From Anastatus disparis (lineage: Eukaryota > Arthropoda > Insecta > Hymenoptera > Eupelmidae), in NCBI GenBank assembly GCA_017163975.1, contig JAFFSR010000248.1, forward strand, positions 434,001 through 498,000: 64,000 nucleotides of DNA. The letters run 5' to 3'. Below, piece by piece: positions 1-11,600 of this stretch; position 1 is the first letter of the stretch; each line of letters starts with the position of its first letter. The position numbers were made by a program, and so were the translations under genes. The notes under the pieces were generated by a model, which saw only the letters and a program-made list of their open reading frames with translations, had not been told where the DNA came from and made no database searches.

Positions 1-13
1 TGCCATCAACAAG

Positions 14-1385
14 ATGAAAAATAAAAAAGCACAAGAGTGGGACGAAACAGGATTCATAGCAGCAATACAGCTTTTAGAAGACAATATTATTCAATACGAG
101 CTTGATACTCAAACGCTCTTAGACATAATAATATTTGCATCAAGAGGAGTAATTCACCCTCGCCTGATAAATATAAAAGATCTATATCATACTAAAGAAT
201 TAATAGAAAAGTCGCTCCAAGGACTAACGATACCCAATATCAACGGAACGATTCCATTCATGGACGTATTTAAAGTCTCTGATATCTCAAAAATAATAAC
301 AAACTCCCATCTCATACATCACATTGAGATGCCATTAATCAACCTCGATAGATATGCGCTAGTAAAAGCCACACCTATACCCGTACCACAGAATAATGAC
401 AAAAACACATCTTTATGCCCATATATTTGGCCGGATATACAACAGTTTGCATTAAATGCAAAATCAAGGAATTACATACCCATAGACCAAGAAGAAAAGA
501 ATAAATGCAGAATGTTCAACGATCTCTACATCTGTAAAAACACAGAGCCTGTGAGAAATATAAATATAAATACGGCCTGCGAAATTAAACTAACATGGAT
601 ACTCGAACCAAAGAACTGTCTACGTGCAGAATAAAGGTAATAAAATTAAAAACAACATACTGGATGCGCACCCACAACACCAATACGTGGTTGTTTTCTG
701 CAAACGCCGAAGAAGAACTTATCATTGACTGCAGACATAAAGCTCAACAGAAATTAATGATAAGAGGAATTGGGACTTTACAACTAACACCGGGGTGCAT
801 AGCACGAACCAGCACAGTAGAACTAACGGCCAATACGAATATAATAACAAATATAACTTCCCAAGTCTTTAACGAAACACATATGGACATAATAGCATTA
901 TTAAAGGACATTAAAACAGAAAATATGAATGAAATCACTAAAATCCTCGAGGATACGGAAGTTTCAAGTATAATGCCTCACGGAGGAAACACCCCTACCA
1001 GATCACTCGAAGTTGGTAGCGACTTACAAAAAGTAATAAATAGAGCTCACGAATTAGGAAAATACCACGTGATTACAACCAAATTCACTATATTAACGGA
1101 TACAATGACCTATTCCGGCGCAACAATACTTATATTAGGGGCGTTAATAATCACCATATGGAAAGCTCGAGCCTGGGGGGGGGGGGGGGTTCCCATAAAA
1201 CTAATCATGATAAAGTAATTTCAGGTACCAACACCATCCACAGGGAATACATTATCCACAACCCTGGCCAAGAGATGCAACAATTTGAACCAAGGAATAT
1301 CCTGAAACGAGATAGCATGATGATATCGTCATCACATGCATTAAATAGAATCCACATCGTAGATGAAGAAGAACCAATGAACTAA
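14..1385 (+). pseudogene. env: Envelope (baculovirus F-like) C-terminal part, frameshifted
   Basis: Class I fusion-type envelope of the family shared by insect errantiviruses and baculovirus F proteins. Three reading frames together cover the C-terminal half: 14-634, about 595-1218, and about 1158-1385. The first piece has the family's helical stretch followed by the PIPVP-like segment and a Tyr/Cys-rich region (LYICKN). The second has a GIGTLQLTPGC segment typical of the F ectodomain end, then a single membrane segment (about 1107-1155, ATILILGALIITIW). The third is a plausible short cytoplasmic tail ending DEEEPMN. The first frame change lies between about 595 and 634. The second coincides with a 15-base G run at 1175-1189. 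The furin site and fusion peptide would lie upstream of the window. The family call is by recalled motif pattern. Confidence 0.65.
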
Positions 1386-1468
1386 AATTATGAAAGCCAA
1401 AAACGATCATATATACATAAGTCGAAACTTAATTGTAAATATAAAAGAGAGAGATATAGAATAGAAAT

Positions 1469-2167
1469 GTAATTGATAGGTACACGACACTACTCCACAT
1501 TAACCAATGTAACACATACAATTAGGCGAGCTTAAATAAATCTCATTGAATTATATAGAGCCTCAAAAAAAAAAATTTTTTTTAATTTTATATGTAGGTT
1601 AATCGTTGAGGGCGCCGATACCACGGCCTCAGACGTATTACGGATTCTATATCCCATAAAATAAACGAGGATTAATATCAGCAAGATACAAAGAATGCGA
1701 TGAATACACGTTCCAACAAGTAAAGACGGAAAACGCTGACCGTCAAACTAACAAGTTATAACCTGCCTGGAAACAATGAAAAACGTCGAGCACCATAGAA
1801 AAAGAGCTGACCACCCAGCAACAGGTTAAGACCAGAACGGAAAGTCACTGACGGACTGATCAGCAAATTCCAATCAATAACGAATATTCTAGAAGGATAG
1901 GCACGTGGAAACAACGAATTTGGCGAGTATAAATACAGCCGAATGCACCACGAGAGTGTAAGCAACCAACCTTTAGCCACGAACGACGGGAGTACGCCCG
2001 ATTGGAGCAAGCAGCAAGAAACGTATTAGGCGACAAATTAATAATAGGACATATCTCTCTCTCGACGAAAGTATTAATAAACTTATAGTCATATCATAAT
2101 TACTGAGTATTTATTTAATTCTTCACGCAAACTGACTGCTTGGGTTTACCAAGATTAGTCGTGATAC
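1469..2167 (+). repeat. Probable 3' LTR of the errantivirus-like element
   Basis: Downstream of env there is a purine-rich tract (about 1443-1467), then TGTAAT, and about 0.7 kb later the sequence ends GATACA, giving a TG...CA unit with short inverted ends. It contains a TATAAATA box and AT-rich poly(A)-signal-like sequence. The 5' copy is outside the window, so the ends cannot be verified. The alternative is an LTR that starts later, after the A/T tract at 1567. Confidence 0.4.
1928..1935 (+). promoter_or_regulatory. TATA box in the probable LTR
   Basis: TATAAATA in a locally GC-richer context, about 460 bp into the proposed LTR and in the sense of the envelope gene. This is a typical place for an LTR promoter. 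Confidence 0.4.
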
Positions 2168-2225
2168 AAAAGATACCCACCATCTTATAATTAAATATAA
2201 ATATACATATACGTAAAAACGTAAC

Positions 2226-2551
2226 ACAGCTTCAATCTTAAATATTTACAAGATAAGCGTGAAATCTATATAAACAAATTATTTCTGAACAAATCAGAAT
2301 TAGGCATAGTTTTCGAAACAGTACAATTACAAACAAATAATTATGATTGCGGCGTTTTTGCAATTGCTTTTGCTGTTTCAGTACTTTACAATTTATGTCC
2401 ATGTTGCTTAAAATACGATATTTCCCAAATGCAATTACATTTATTGAAAATTTTTGAAACACAGCAAATAACAATGTTTCCAATTTTACATAATTATAAT
2501 AATGCAGCTAACAATTGGAAATTTCAGATGTTATTGACAATAAGCAAATGA
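2226..2551 (+). pseudogene. Ulp1-like cysteine protease, C-terminal fragment
   Basis: Reads from a YLQDK segment through the protease signature NNYDCGVFAIAFAVSVLY, then a DISQMQLH segment, stopping at 2549-2551. Ulp1/SENP-type peptidases use a His-Asp-Cys triad; the Cys of the DCG motif is present. The His and Asp segments are missing because the fragment starts in mid-domain. The copy at 60.3 kb keeps the upstream part. Such proteases are carried by some Helitrons; their role in transposition is not settled. The piece runs straight into the Rep region. Confidence 0.6.
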
Positions 2552-3581
2552 ATAAGGATTTTTACCAATTTCAACATTTTAATTATAATATTGGAATGCA
2601 AAAACCAACAGATGAGAGAAAGCGAAAATATAAATATGATTCTTATCAATTAAAAACGTTACTTATAGAGTGTAAACGATTAAAAATTGAAGACATTAAT
2701 TATTATATTGAAAATAACAATAATAATATTTGTAATAACAATAATAATGTCATGATAAACAAAAAAAATGATAAAATTAAGGATATAATGGGGAAAAAAT
2801 TAAAGAAATGGAATGAAAAAGTTCTAGCAGAAGAAAGAAATTCTAAACTCATTGGTTGTATTGCAAATATATATTTTGATAAAAATGTTATATCTGAAAA
2901 TAACATTGGCTCCATGACACATACATGTGTTTATTGTGATGCAAAGCATTTTGCTTTTGAATATAGTAAAAGTAAAGATTTCTCCAATCGTTGTCATAAA
3001 GTTGAGGTGGAATTGTTAGACAATCCTCCTTAGCCAGAACGATTAAAACTTTTAGCAACCGAACGGACAAAAGAAAGAATTAATTTTCGACGAAATGTAA
3101 GATTATACAATAATGCTTTAGCGTTCGCAAGTTTTGGTGCTAACTTTGATTAATTGACAGGTAAAGGACCACAAGTTATGAAAATATGTGGACAAATTTA
3201 TCATAATGTGTATGCTTTGCATCCTAATAAAGATGTAGCACGTAAATATGGACAATTATATTTTTTAGATAATGAAATTGCAACAATTGGACGTAATGAA
3301 TTCAATACAAATATAGTATTGTAAAAAGAATTAGATAATTTGATGAGAAACATTAACCCTCATGCAAAATTCTATAAAATGATGCATGAAGTAGAAAAAG
3401 AAGAACTACAACGATGTGCAAAAATCAATTGTCCTCCAAGAACAATTACAATGTCTATTGTCCGCAATAACAATTTGGATAAAAATAGGTACAATGTACC
3501 TACTTGTAATAAAGTCGCAATAGTATATGTTGGAAAAGATGATCTTTCTCCTATCGAACGTGATATTGTCATTTACTCTAA

Positions 3582-4245
3582 CTAGGGGAGTATCACATCT
3601 CCGGATCACGGATTTTGCTCTAACTTTGAGATAGGTTATCAGATGTCAAAATATGGAAAAAGCCAGAGTTATAGACCCCAACGCTCAATATTTCTCTAGT
3701 TGCAGGCAATTAAAGAAAATCACTAAAAAAGTTACTAGATTTGTAAACGCTTATAATTCTTTAGCATTAATAGCTAGATGCTTGTAACTGTTTTTAAATA
3801 AAAGCTACGTTCAAATCCTTTCGAAAAAGCACCTATAGCATATCAAAATATTATTTTTTCTCAAAGTTACAACGTTATAAGAATTTGAGCTGAATTTCCT
3901 TTTAAAAATATTAATTAATGATAAATGTCAAAATGTAGTACAATTTTCATAACGCTGTAACTTTAGGAAAAAATAATATTTTGATATGCTATAGGTGCTT
4001 TTTCGAAAGAATTTGAACGTAGCTTTTATTTAAAAACAGTTACAAGCGTCTAGCTATTAATGCTAAAGAACTATAAGCGTTTGAAAATCTAGTAACTTTT
4101 TTAGTGATTTTCTTTAATTGCCTGCAACTAGAGAAATATTGAGCGTTAGGGTCTATAACTCTGGCTTTTTCCATATTTTGACACCTAAAAACCTATCTCA
4201 AAGTTAAAGCAAAATCCGTGACCCGGAGATGTGATATTCTCCTAG
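3582..4245. mobile_element. Fold-back MITE (PIF/Harbinger-type), copy 1
   Basis: 664-bp element whose halves are long inverted repeats of about 300 bp, beginning CTAGGGGAGTATCAC and ending GTGATATTCTCCTAG. It is flanked by TAA at 3579-3581 and 4246-4248. A 3-bp TWA duplication is the hallmark of PIF/Harbinger insertions. It has no coding capacity. It lies inside the Helitron Rep gene. Confidence 0.8.
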
Positions 4246-4841
4246 TAAGTATGAAAAACCAATTAGTATACCAACAATTAGCAAACACAGATCCTATGAC
4301 ATATCCGCTAATTTATTCTAATGGTGGTTATGGATGGATGCCAAATATGAAAAGTAAATTTGAAAAAACTAATATTTCAAATTTGCAATTTTATAATTAT
4401 AGATTTAGTATTATGAATGAATTTAATCCATACCTCAAATTGGGGAAAATATCTCATCAGGCAATCATTGATGCACTTGTCAAAGTTAAAACCTCAAGAT
4501 TCTATCTTATACGAAAAAATCTAAATATATTAAGAAATGATTGTTACAAAGGAGTAATGGATTATTCACATAACAAGAAAGAATTAAAATCGTCAAAAAT
4601 TGGAAAAATGGTCATATTACCATCAAATTTTACAGTCAGTCCACGATTTATAAAACAAAATTACATGGACTCGATGACACTTGTAAATTATCATCGTAAA
4701 CCTGACCTTTTTTTAACTATAACGTGTAATCCACATTGGAAAGAAATAATTGAAAACTTGGAAAATTATGAAAATTCAATAGATAGGCCGGATATTGTAA
4801 CAAAAGTATTTCATCAAAAAGTGGAAGAATTTAAAGACTTA

Positions 4842-5505
4842 CTAGGAGAGTATCACATCTCCGGATCACGGATTTTGCTCTAACTTTGAGATAGGTTTTC
4901 AGATATCAAAATATGGAAAAAGCCAGAGTTATGGACCCCAACGCTCAATATTTCTCTAATTGCAGGCAATTAAAGAAAATCACTAAAAAAGTTACTAGAT
5001 TTTCAAACGCTTATAATTCTTTAGCATTAATAGCTAGACGCTTGTAACTGTTTTTAAATGAAAGCTACGTTCAAATTCTTTCGAAAAAGCACCTATAGCA
5101 TATCAAAATATTATATTTTCCCAAAGTTACAGCGTTATGAAAATTGTACTACATTTTAACATTTATCATTAATTAATATTCTTAAAAGGAAATTCAGCTC
5201 AAATTCTTATAACGCTGTTACTTTGAGAAAAAATAATATTTTGATATGCTATAGGTGCTTTTTCGAAAGGATTTGAACGTAGCTTTCATTTGAAAACAGT
5301 TACAAGCGTCTAGCTACTAATGCTAAAGAATTATAAGTGTTTGAAAATCTAGTAACTTTTTTAGTGCTTTTCTTTAATTGCCTGCAACTAGAGAAATATT
5401 GAGCGTTGGGGTCTATAACTCTGGCTTTTTCCATATTTTGACATCTGAAAACCTATCTCAAAGTTAGAGCAAAATCCGTGATCCGGAGATGTGATACTCT
5501 CCTAG
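4842..5505. mobile_element. Fold-back MITE (PIF/Harbinger-type), copy 2
   Basis: Same family and exactly the same length as the copy at 3582. It is flanked by TTA at 4839-4841 and 5506-5508. The unpaired centre reads in the opposite direction to copy 1, so this copy inserted in reverse orientation. Removing the element plus one TTA gives a reading frame matching the second Helitron copy at 62.26 kb, which confirms the boundaries. Confidence 0.85.
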
Positions 5506-6190
5506 TTAGTAATTAAAAGAGGAATATTTGGTAAATGTGTTGCGTATAGTTACGTGATTGAATTTCAAAAACGAGGATTACCATACATGCATATGTTATT
5601 ATTCTTAGATAAAAATGATAAAATTAACACTCCCAAAAAAGTTGATGAATTAATAAGTGCAGAAATCCCAAATGAAGATATTTATCCGAAATTATATAGT
5701 ATTGTTAAACAATTTATGATACACGGTCCCTGTGGTATGCAAAATATAAATTGTCCATGTATGAATAAAAATACGAAACAATGTACAAAAAGTTTTCCAA
5801 AAAAATTTGATGATTTAACAGTATTTAAATTTAATGGCTATCCATTATACAAACGTAAGAATGATAGCGTCAAAATAATTTTTAAGAACAAATTTACAGG
5901 AAAAGTAGCAGATAATGGATTTGTTGCTCCTTATAATCCTTACTTATTATTAAAATTTAATGCAGATATAAACGTAGAAGTATGTTCCACTATACAATGC
6001 ATTAAATCTTTATTTAAATATTGTTATAAAGGTCATGATTGTGCATACATTAAAATACGCGAAGTGAATGTTGATTTCCAAACAGAAAAGAAAGACACTT
6101 TTCAAAATGATAATAATGAAAATGTTGAATATGAATATGATGAAATACAACAATACATAAATACACGATATTTATGTACCGCCTGAAGCA

Positions 6191-8303
6191 ATGCACAGAT
6201 TATTAGAATATCCTTTACATGTTATTTCACATACTGTAAAAACACTAAGCATTCATGAAGAAAATCAACAAAATGTATTTTTTAAAGAAGGAAAAAAAAC
6301 AACGATCATGCAGAAAAATGAGGGAACAACAAACAGCATATTTCGAATGGAATCGAGAAGATTTAGAAGCTCGAGATTACTTGTATACAGAGATACCGCA
6401 TTTTTATACATTTGAAAAAAAACTAAAAAAGTGGAATAAAAGAAAAAAAATAAGGAAGTCAATACTTAGTGGAATGTATTTGGTAAATCCAAAAGATAGA
6501 GAACGCTACTTTATCAGATTATTACTATTTCACGTTAAAGGCACCGCATCTTTTGAAGATTCACGTACTATTGATAATGTAATATATACTTCGTTTTACG
6601 GAGCAGCTAAAGCTAAACAATTAATTAATGAAGATGAAGAATGGAACCGATGTTTAGAGGAAGCATCGTTAACAGAGTTCCCTCATGCTCTTTGTGAATT
6701 ATTCGCTTTTATTTGCATTTTTCATAATCCCATAAATACACGAGATTTATACGAAAAATATAAAGATAAGTTTTATCATCCTAAATACGAAAAAGATATA
6801 GGCGAAATATTGGCATTAAATGTTATTCAAAATAATTTACATATCAATGGATTTTCTTTAAATGATTTTAATTTACGTAACATAAGCACACACATAGAAG
6901 ATAATGATGATATAAAAATTTTAAATTATAATGATGATATTCTAAATGAATTGGAATCAAAAATAAATTCCTTGAAAGAGAAACAAAGACAAATATTTGA
7001 CTCTACTATAAAAAGTTTAAATCAAAAGAAACAAAAATGTATTTATATTGATGGACCAGGTGGAACAGGAAAAAGTTATTTACTTAACGTTTTAATAGCT
7101 TATTTGAAATATCATAATATACGTTACTTATGTGTTGCTTGGACAGGTATGGCAGCGCATTGATTGATGGAAAAACAGTGCACACAACATTTAAACTACC
7201 GTTGAATATAACAGATTGCACAACATGTAATGTTAAGCCTAACTTTGCAGAAGGATGAAATATCTATGACTTCCAAATTTGCTTTTGAGGCAGTTGATCG
7301 TCTTTTTCAAGATTTATGCGATGTACAACACCAACCCTTCGGTGGTAAAACTGTAATTGTATCAGGAGATTTTAGGCAAACATTACGAATTGTTCGACAT
7401 GGAAGTCGTTTAAATATTATAGAAAATTCGGTTAAATTTAGTTTATTATGGCAAAATTTTATGCGTACGACATTAAGTGAAAATCTGCCAGTTTCAAATA
7501 ATGATAATAATTTCAAACAATGGTTATTAGATATCGGAGAAGGAAAACGTCGTAATCTTTTTGAGGATGATAATGAACTAAGTGCTATACCAGAAAATCT
7601 TATCATTAGAGAACATCTTGTCAAAAAAATATTTGGAAATAAAATAAAAATAAATAGTGAAAATCTAATAGATAAAGTTATTTTGGCTCCTAAAAATAAT
7701 GATGTTATTCAAATCAATAACGACCTTTTGAATATAATAGAAGGAGACTATGTTGAATATTTAAGTATTGATACAGCCGAAGATGATAACAAAGAAAATT
7801 TAGATGTTATATTACCTACAGAATTTTTAAATACGTTAATTCCTAATGGACTTCCACCACATAAATTGCATTCAAAAGTAGGAGCTGTTATAATTCTTTT
7901 GAGAAATTTGAATGTAAATGATGGACTTTGTAACGGGACAAGGTTAATAGTAAAAAGCCTACTAAGATATTCTATCCAAGCCGAATTGGCAAGTGGAAAA
8001 AACAAAGGTAAATGAGTTTTTATTCCAAGAATAATTTCATCTCCATCTAAAAAAGATATCTCTTTTAACATGCAGAGAAAACAGTTTTCTATTAGATTAG
8101 GTTTTGCAATGACTATTAATAAATCCCAAGGACAATCTTATGAAAAAGTTGGTGTATATTTGCCATCGCCCGTTTTCAGTCATGGACAATCATATGTTGC
8201 CCTTTCAAGGACAAAACATGAAAATAATTTAAAATTATTTTTAAGCAAAAGCGCAATAGTCAACGGAGAAAATAAGAATGACCAAGACACAATTTATACA
8301 TAA
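6191..8303 (+). pseudogene. Helitron PIF1-like helicase, broken
   Basis: Superfamily 1B DNA helicase domain of the Helitron polyprotein. Visible motifs: Walker A GPGGTGKSYL (about 7054-7083), a Walker B-like DEISM (about 7253-7267), SGDFRQTL (about 7361), GLPPHKLHSKVGAVIILLRN (about 7849), TINKSQGQ (about 8113) and GQSYVALSR (about 8185-8211). Frame breaks occur near 6250-6310, after 7163 (also a short deletion around the Walker B segment) and after 8015. Ends with TAA at 8301-8303. Confidence 0.8.
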
Positions 8304-8465
8304 AACATTGTATATAAAGAAATATTATGAATAATATTGTAAATATTTATATAATAAAGATATTATATCTAATATAATAATATTTGATATAATATTCAAA
8401 ATCATGATGCATTTTAGAAAGCACTGATGAATTGACTGTACACGGAAATGCGCAGTAATATAGAT

Positions 8466-8980
8466 TGCATTTCAAAATTCACAGTACAATTGGCTGCATA
8501 TGGGGATGCGCTGTTGAATCAGCTGTATATGCACAGAAAGAAATTTGGCAATAAATAATTACTATATTTTGTTCGTTTACCATTTCAGAAATAATCGAAA
8601 TAATATATTTCGAATTCGGTAAAGCGTTTTTCTAAAAATTGTAATATACCATTACAAGAAGTTTTGAAATACCGTATACATTGAATCCTGTATTACAAGG
8701 AACGTTGAAGTAAAAAATTACCACTTATTTTATTTACAAATTTAAAAATAGTAATGTTAGTTATAATTACATTTAGTGTTTCAAAAGACATTAAAATCTC
8801 CTAATGCCAAATTTCTTTCTGTGTGGGAATGCGCTGTTGAATCGGCTGCAGATGGGAATGCGCTGTTGAATCAGCTGCATATGGGAATGCACGGTTTAAT
8901 CGGCTGCATATGGTTATACGCTGTTGAATCGGCTGCATATGGGGATGTGCTGTTGTACTGGCTGCACATTAAGATACACA
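8466..8980 (+). repeat. 29-bp minisatellite
   Basis: About five adjacent diverged copies of a 29-bp unit built on GAATGCGCTGTTGAATCGGC (about 8826-8970), plus one isolated copy near 8490-8530. The open frame across the array is a by-product of the repeat. Confidence 0.7.
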
Positions 8981-9149
8981 GTCAAATCAACTGCTTAATA
9001 ATTGTTGCTAAATATTGTACAAATAAGCATCTGGAGCGAAGCCTGTTATAAAAAAATTTTAAAAAAACGCTCCACTGACGAATCCCTTAAAAAATAACAG
9101 GCTTGGATGAAATGCTTTATTAGAGTGAAAAATAGAAATGCAAGAAGCT

Positions 9150-9375
9150 GTAAAAAAAAAGAAGAGCAAGATAGAGTAAGAAAAAGAACAAAGAACAAAC
9201 AAAAAACGACGGCAAGCGAAAAAGACAGCAAGAGATAGAAAGAAAGAGAATGCATGGGAGAACAAAGAAGCGTAAGGGAGCAAGACGTGGGAATGCGAGA
9301 AAAAGCATGAGAAAGCGTGAGAAAAGGTAGGAAATCGAGAGAGAATGTAAGAGAGCAAGAGAGAGAGACCTAGTT
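9150..9375 (+). repeat. Purine-rich (GA/AAAG) degenerate repeat
   Basis: Nearly pure A/G strand with recurring GAGAAAG and AAGCG motifs. Minus-strand ORFs here encode Ser/Phe/Leu strings and are artefacts of the composition. Confidence 0.6.
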
Positions 9376-9655
9376 TGGTACTTATAATAAATGCTTATAA
9401 GAATTTATTTACTCATTTACACTTCAAAAATATAATCGATTCCTCTAGTCATACATGTAAAAAATACAAAAATTAAAGCAACAAAAACATACAAAATATT
9501 GTCATAAAGCAAAAAATGCCGACTTGACATATGTCACATGCAAAAAAACCATATGAATGACTAAATAAATTCTTAATTAAGCCCAAAAATTAAATAGGAA
9601 ATAAGACCCGAAAAAAAACTGAAAAAATGAAGCCCAAAAAATTAGGATAAAAATA

Positions 9656-11071
9656 CCGTCGCGAACTTGGCGAAATGAGATGGATTATAAAAAAAAAATA
9701 AATATCCAAAAAATTGCGTTTTTTTTGCAGATTTTGCAATTTTTAAAAAGCAAATTGCGTATTTATTCGTTTTTTTGCGAAATTAAAAAATTATTCATTG
9801 TAGCGAATTAAGTAATAAATAATTTTTTTTACATGAAATAAACATTTATTGTATAATAAGAAAAGTACTAATCGTTCGCAAATTCATTGCGGATGAGCCC
9901 AAGATTTTGCAAATTTGTAAATTTGTATTATTTTATGAATTACTAAATGCAAAACATATTGATCGCAGCGAATTTTGATGAAAAAATCGTTTCGTTCATA
10001 AATTATAAAAATAACGTATATATAAATTGTACTAATCATTTGTAATTTTATTGCGGGTGAAGAATTAAATTTGAGAACTTAAACATTCGTTTGATTAATG
10101 TAAATAATAATAATTTTATGAATTAACTGACTTTGATAATTTCTCCAGTGCATTTGCGCATGCGCAAATATTATATTTAAGCGCGTATTTTGAATGTATA
10201 ATATATAAATGCTTGGTACTTTTATTTGATCCGATAAGAAAAAATATTTTTTGAGATTGTACTCTATTTATTAATAAATTAAACGAGATAAATCTTTTTT
10301 ATGTTAATAATTTCGAATGATTTTTTTTTTCAAATTATAACGATAAAAAAATTTTTATGAATTATTGAGAAACAGTTTTTACTTTTCATATATTATAATG
10401 ATCGGTAAAAGAACCCTAAAAAAAATTAATCCAGTATAAAAAATATTAATAAAATCGCATCCAATGATGTAGCGGACATGGATTTTTTACATGGACTGCT
10501 TAATCTTTTCTCCAAATAATCTGAAACTATAAAAAAACTCAAATAGTTCTAGTTTCAATTTTTTTTTTATTTAATGCATTTCATCAATGCAATTAAAAAC
10601 AAAGCAATAGTAAAATAAAAAAATAAATAATAAAAAATAAATAATAAAAAATAAATAGTCTCAAATTTAATTCTTCACCCGCAATAAAATTACAAATGAT
10701 TAGTATAATTTATTTATACGTTATTTTTATAATTTATGAACAAAACGATTTTTTTATCAAAATTCGCTGCGATCAATATGTTTTGCATTTAGTAATTCAT
10801 AAAATAATACAAATTTGCGAAATCTTGGGCTCATCCGCAATAAATTTGCGAACGATTAGTACTTTTTTTATTATATAATAAATGTTTATTTCATGTAAAA
10901 AAAATTATTTATTACTTAATTCGCTGCAATGAATAATTTTTTAATTTTGCAAAAAAACGAGTAAATACGCAATTTTTTTTTTAGAAATTGCAAAATCTGC
11001 AAAAAAAACGCAATTTTTTTGGATATTTATTTTTTTTTTCAATCTATTTCATTTCGCCAAGGTCGCAACGG
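9656..11071. mobile_element. Fold-back element with ~10-bp target duplication (MULE-like)
   Basis: Inverted arms of about 410 bp (9656-10078 and about 10660-11071) begin CCGTCGCGAAC and CCGTTGCGACC on their own strands. GATAAAAATA is present at 9646-9655 and 11073-11082. A 9-11-bp duplication fits Mutator-like elements. The 0.6-kb centre is AT-rich with no gene. Superfamily is inferred from duplication length only. Confidence 0.6.
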
Positions 11072-11130
11072 TGATAAAAATATAGCAACTATGAAAAAAT
11101 AAGGTCCTAAAGATGAGGCAAAAAATTATA

Positions 11131-11600
11131 TCTTCGAATTATTAATGCTTCACAGTCTTTTATAAAATATTTTTTTTCTGGTATGTTTTGTTTACAGAAG
11201 CAAACAATATAAAAAAGTTATTTGACTCTATATCAATTAAAAATTTTTAATCTTAGAAATATTCATAGAAAAGAAAAAATTATTGGGCCCAAAAAAATAT
11301 AAGGCTCAAAAAATATAGAGAAGAAAAAGTTATTGGGCCCAAAAAATGTAAGGCATAAAAAAAAGTATAAGTTCCAAAAAAATATAAGGCTCAAGAAAAT
11401 ATAATGCTCAAAAAAAATAAAAAATAAAAAATTAATATCTTCGAATTATTAATGCTTCACTATCTTTTGTAAAATAATTCTTTTCTGGTATCTTTTGTTC
11501 ACGGTAGCAAATAATATAAAAAAGCTATTTGACTCTATATTAATTAAAAATTTTTAATCTTAGAAACATTTATAGAAAAGAAACATTTTTAGAAAAGAAA
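11131..11600 (+). repeat. Tandem duplication, period about 300 bp
   Basis: The segment beginning ATCTTCGAATTATTAATGCT at about 11,131 recurs at about 11,435 with the same order of landmarks (CTTTTGT..., TATTTGACTCTATAT...). It lies inside the GGCCCAAAAA repeat tract. Confidence 0.65.

Larger units (their letters stand above)
1..2167 (+). mobile_element. 3' part of an errantivirus-like LTR retroelement
   Basis: The left edge cuts into an LTR retroelement on the plus strand. What remains is the C-terminal half of a baculovirus-F-like envelope gene, a short untranslated stretch with a purine-rich tract, and a probable 3' LTR. Gag, pol and the 5' LTR would lie to the left of the window. The element ends close to 2.17 kb, just before Helitron family A begins. 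The class assignment comes from the envelope type; the boundaries are inferred. Confidence 0.6.
2548..6189 (+). pseudogene. Helitron Rep (N-terminal domain and HUH nuclease), broken
   Basis: The Rep nicks and joins DNA ends through an HUH motif and paired tyrosines. Seen here: a low-complexity Asn-rich linker; the Helitron Cys/His signature GSMTHTCVYCDAKHFA (about 2908-2955); the N-terminal helicase-like domain through 3585; the Rep core (KPDLFLTITCNPHWKE, about 4700-4744); the HUH region (about 5572-5600); and the tyrosine region FKYCYKGHDCAY (about 6014-6049). Lesions in frame: TAG at 3031, TAA at 3151, TAA at 3322, two MITE insertions (3582-4245, 4842-5505), and a one-base insertion near 6176 seen by comparison with the second copy. 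The first HUH histidine is a tyrosine (codon 5584-5586, YMH), so this copy could not nick even if its frame were intact. Confidence 0.8.
2226..8303 (+). mobile_element. Helitron family A, copy 1 (decayed)
   Basis: Rolling-circle transposon. In order it holds a Ulp1-like protease remnant, the Helitron N-terminal domain, a HUH-type Rep domain and a PIF1-like helicase, all on the plus strand. A second copy of the same family is at 60.3-64 kb, and comparison of the two exposes many lesions here. Two fold-back MITEs sit inside the Rep gene. I did not find a convincing GC hairpin plus CTRR end downstream of 8.3 kb, so the ends given are those of the coding part. Confidence 0.8.
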
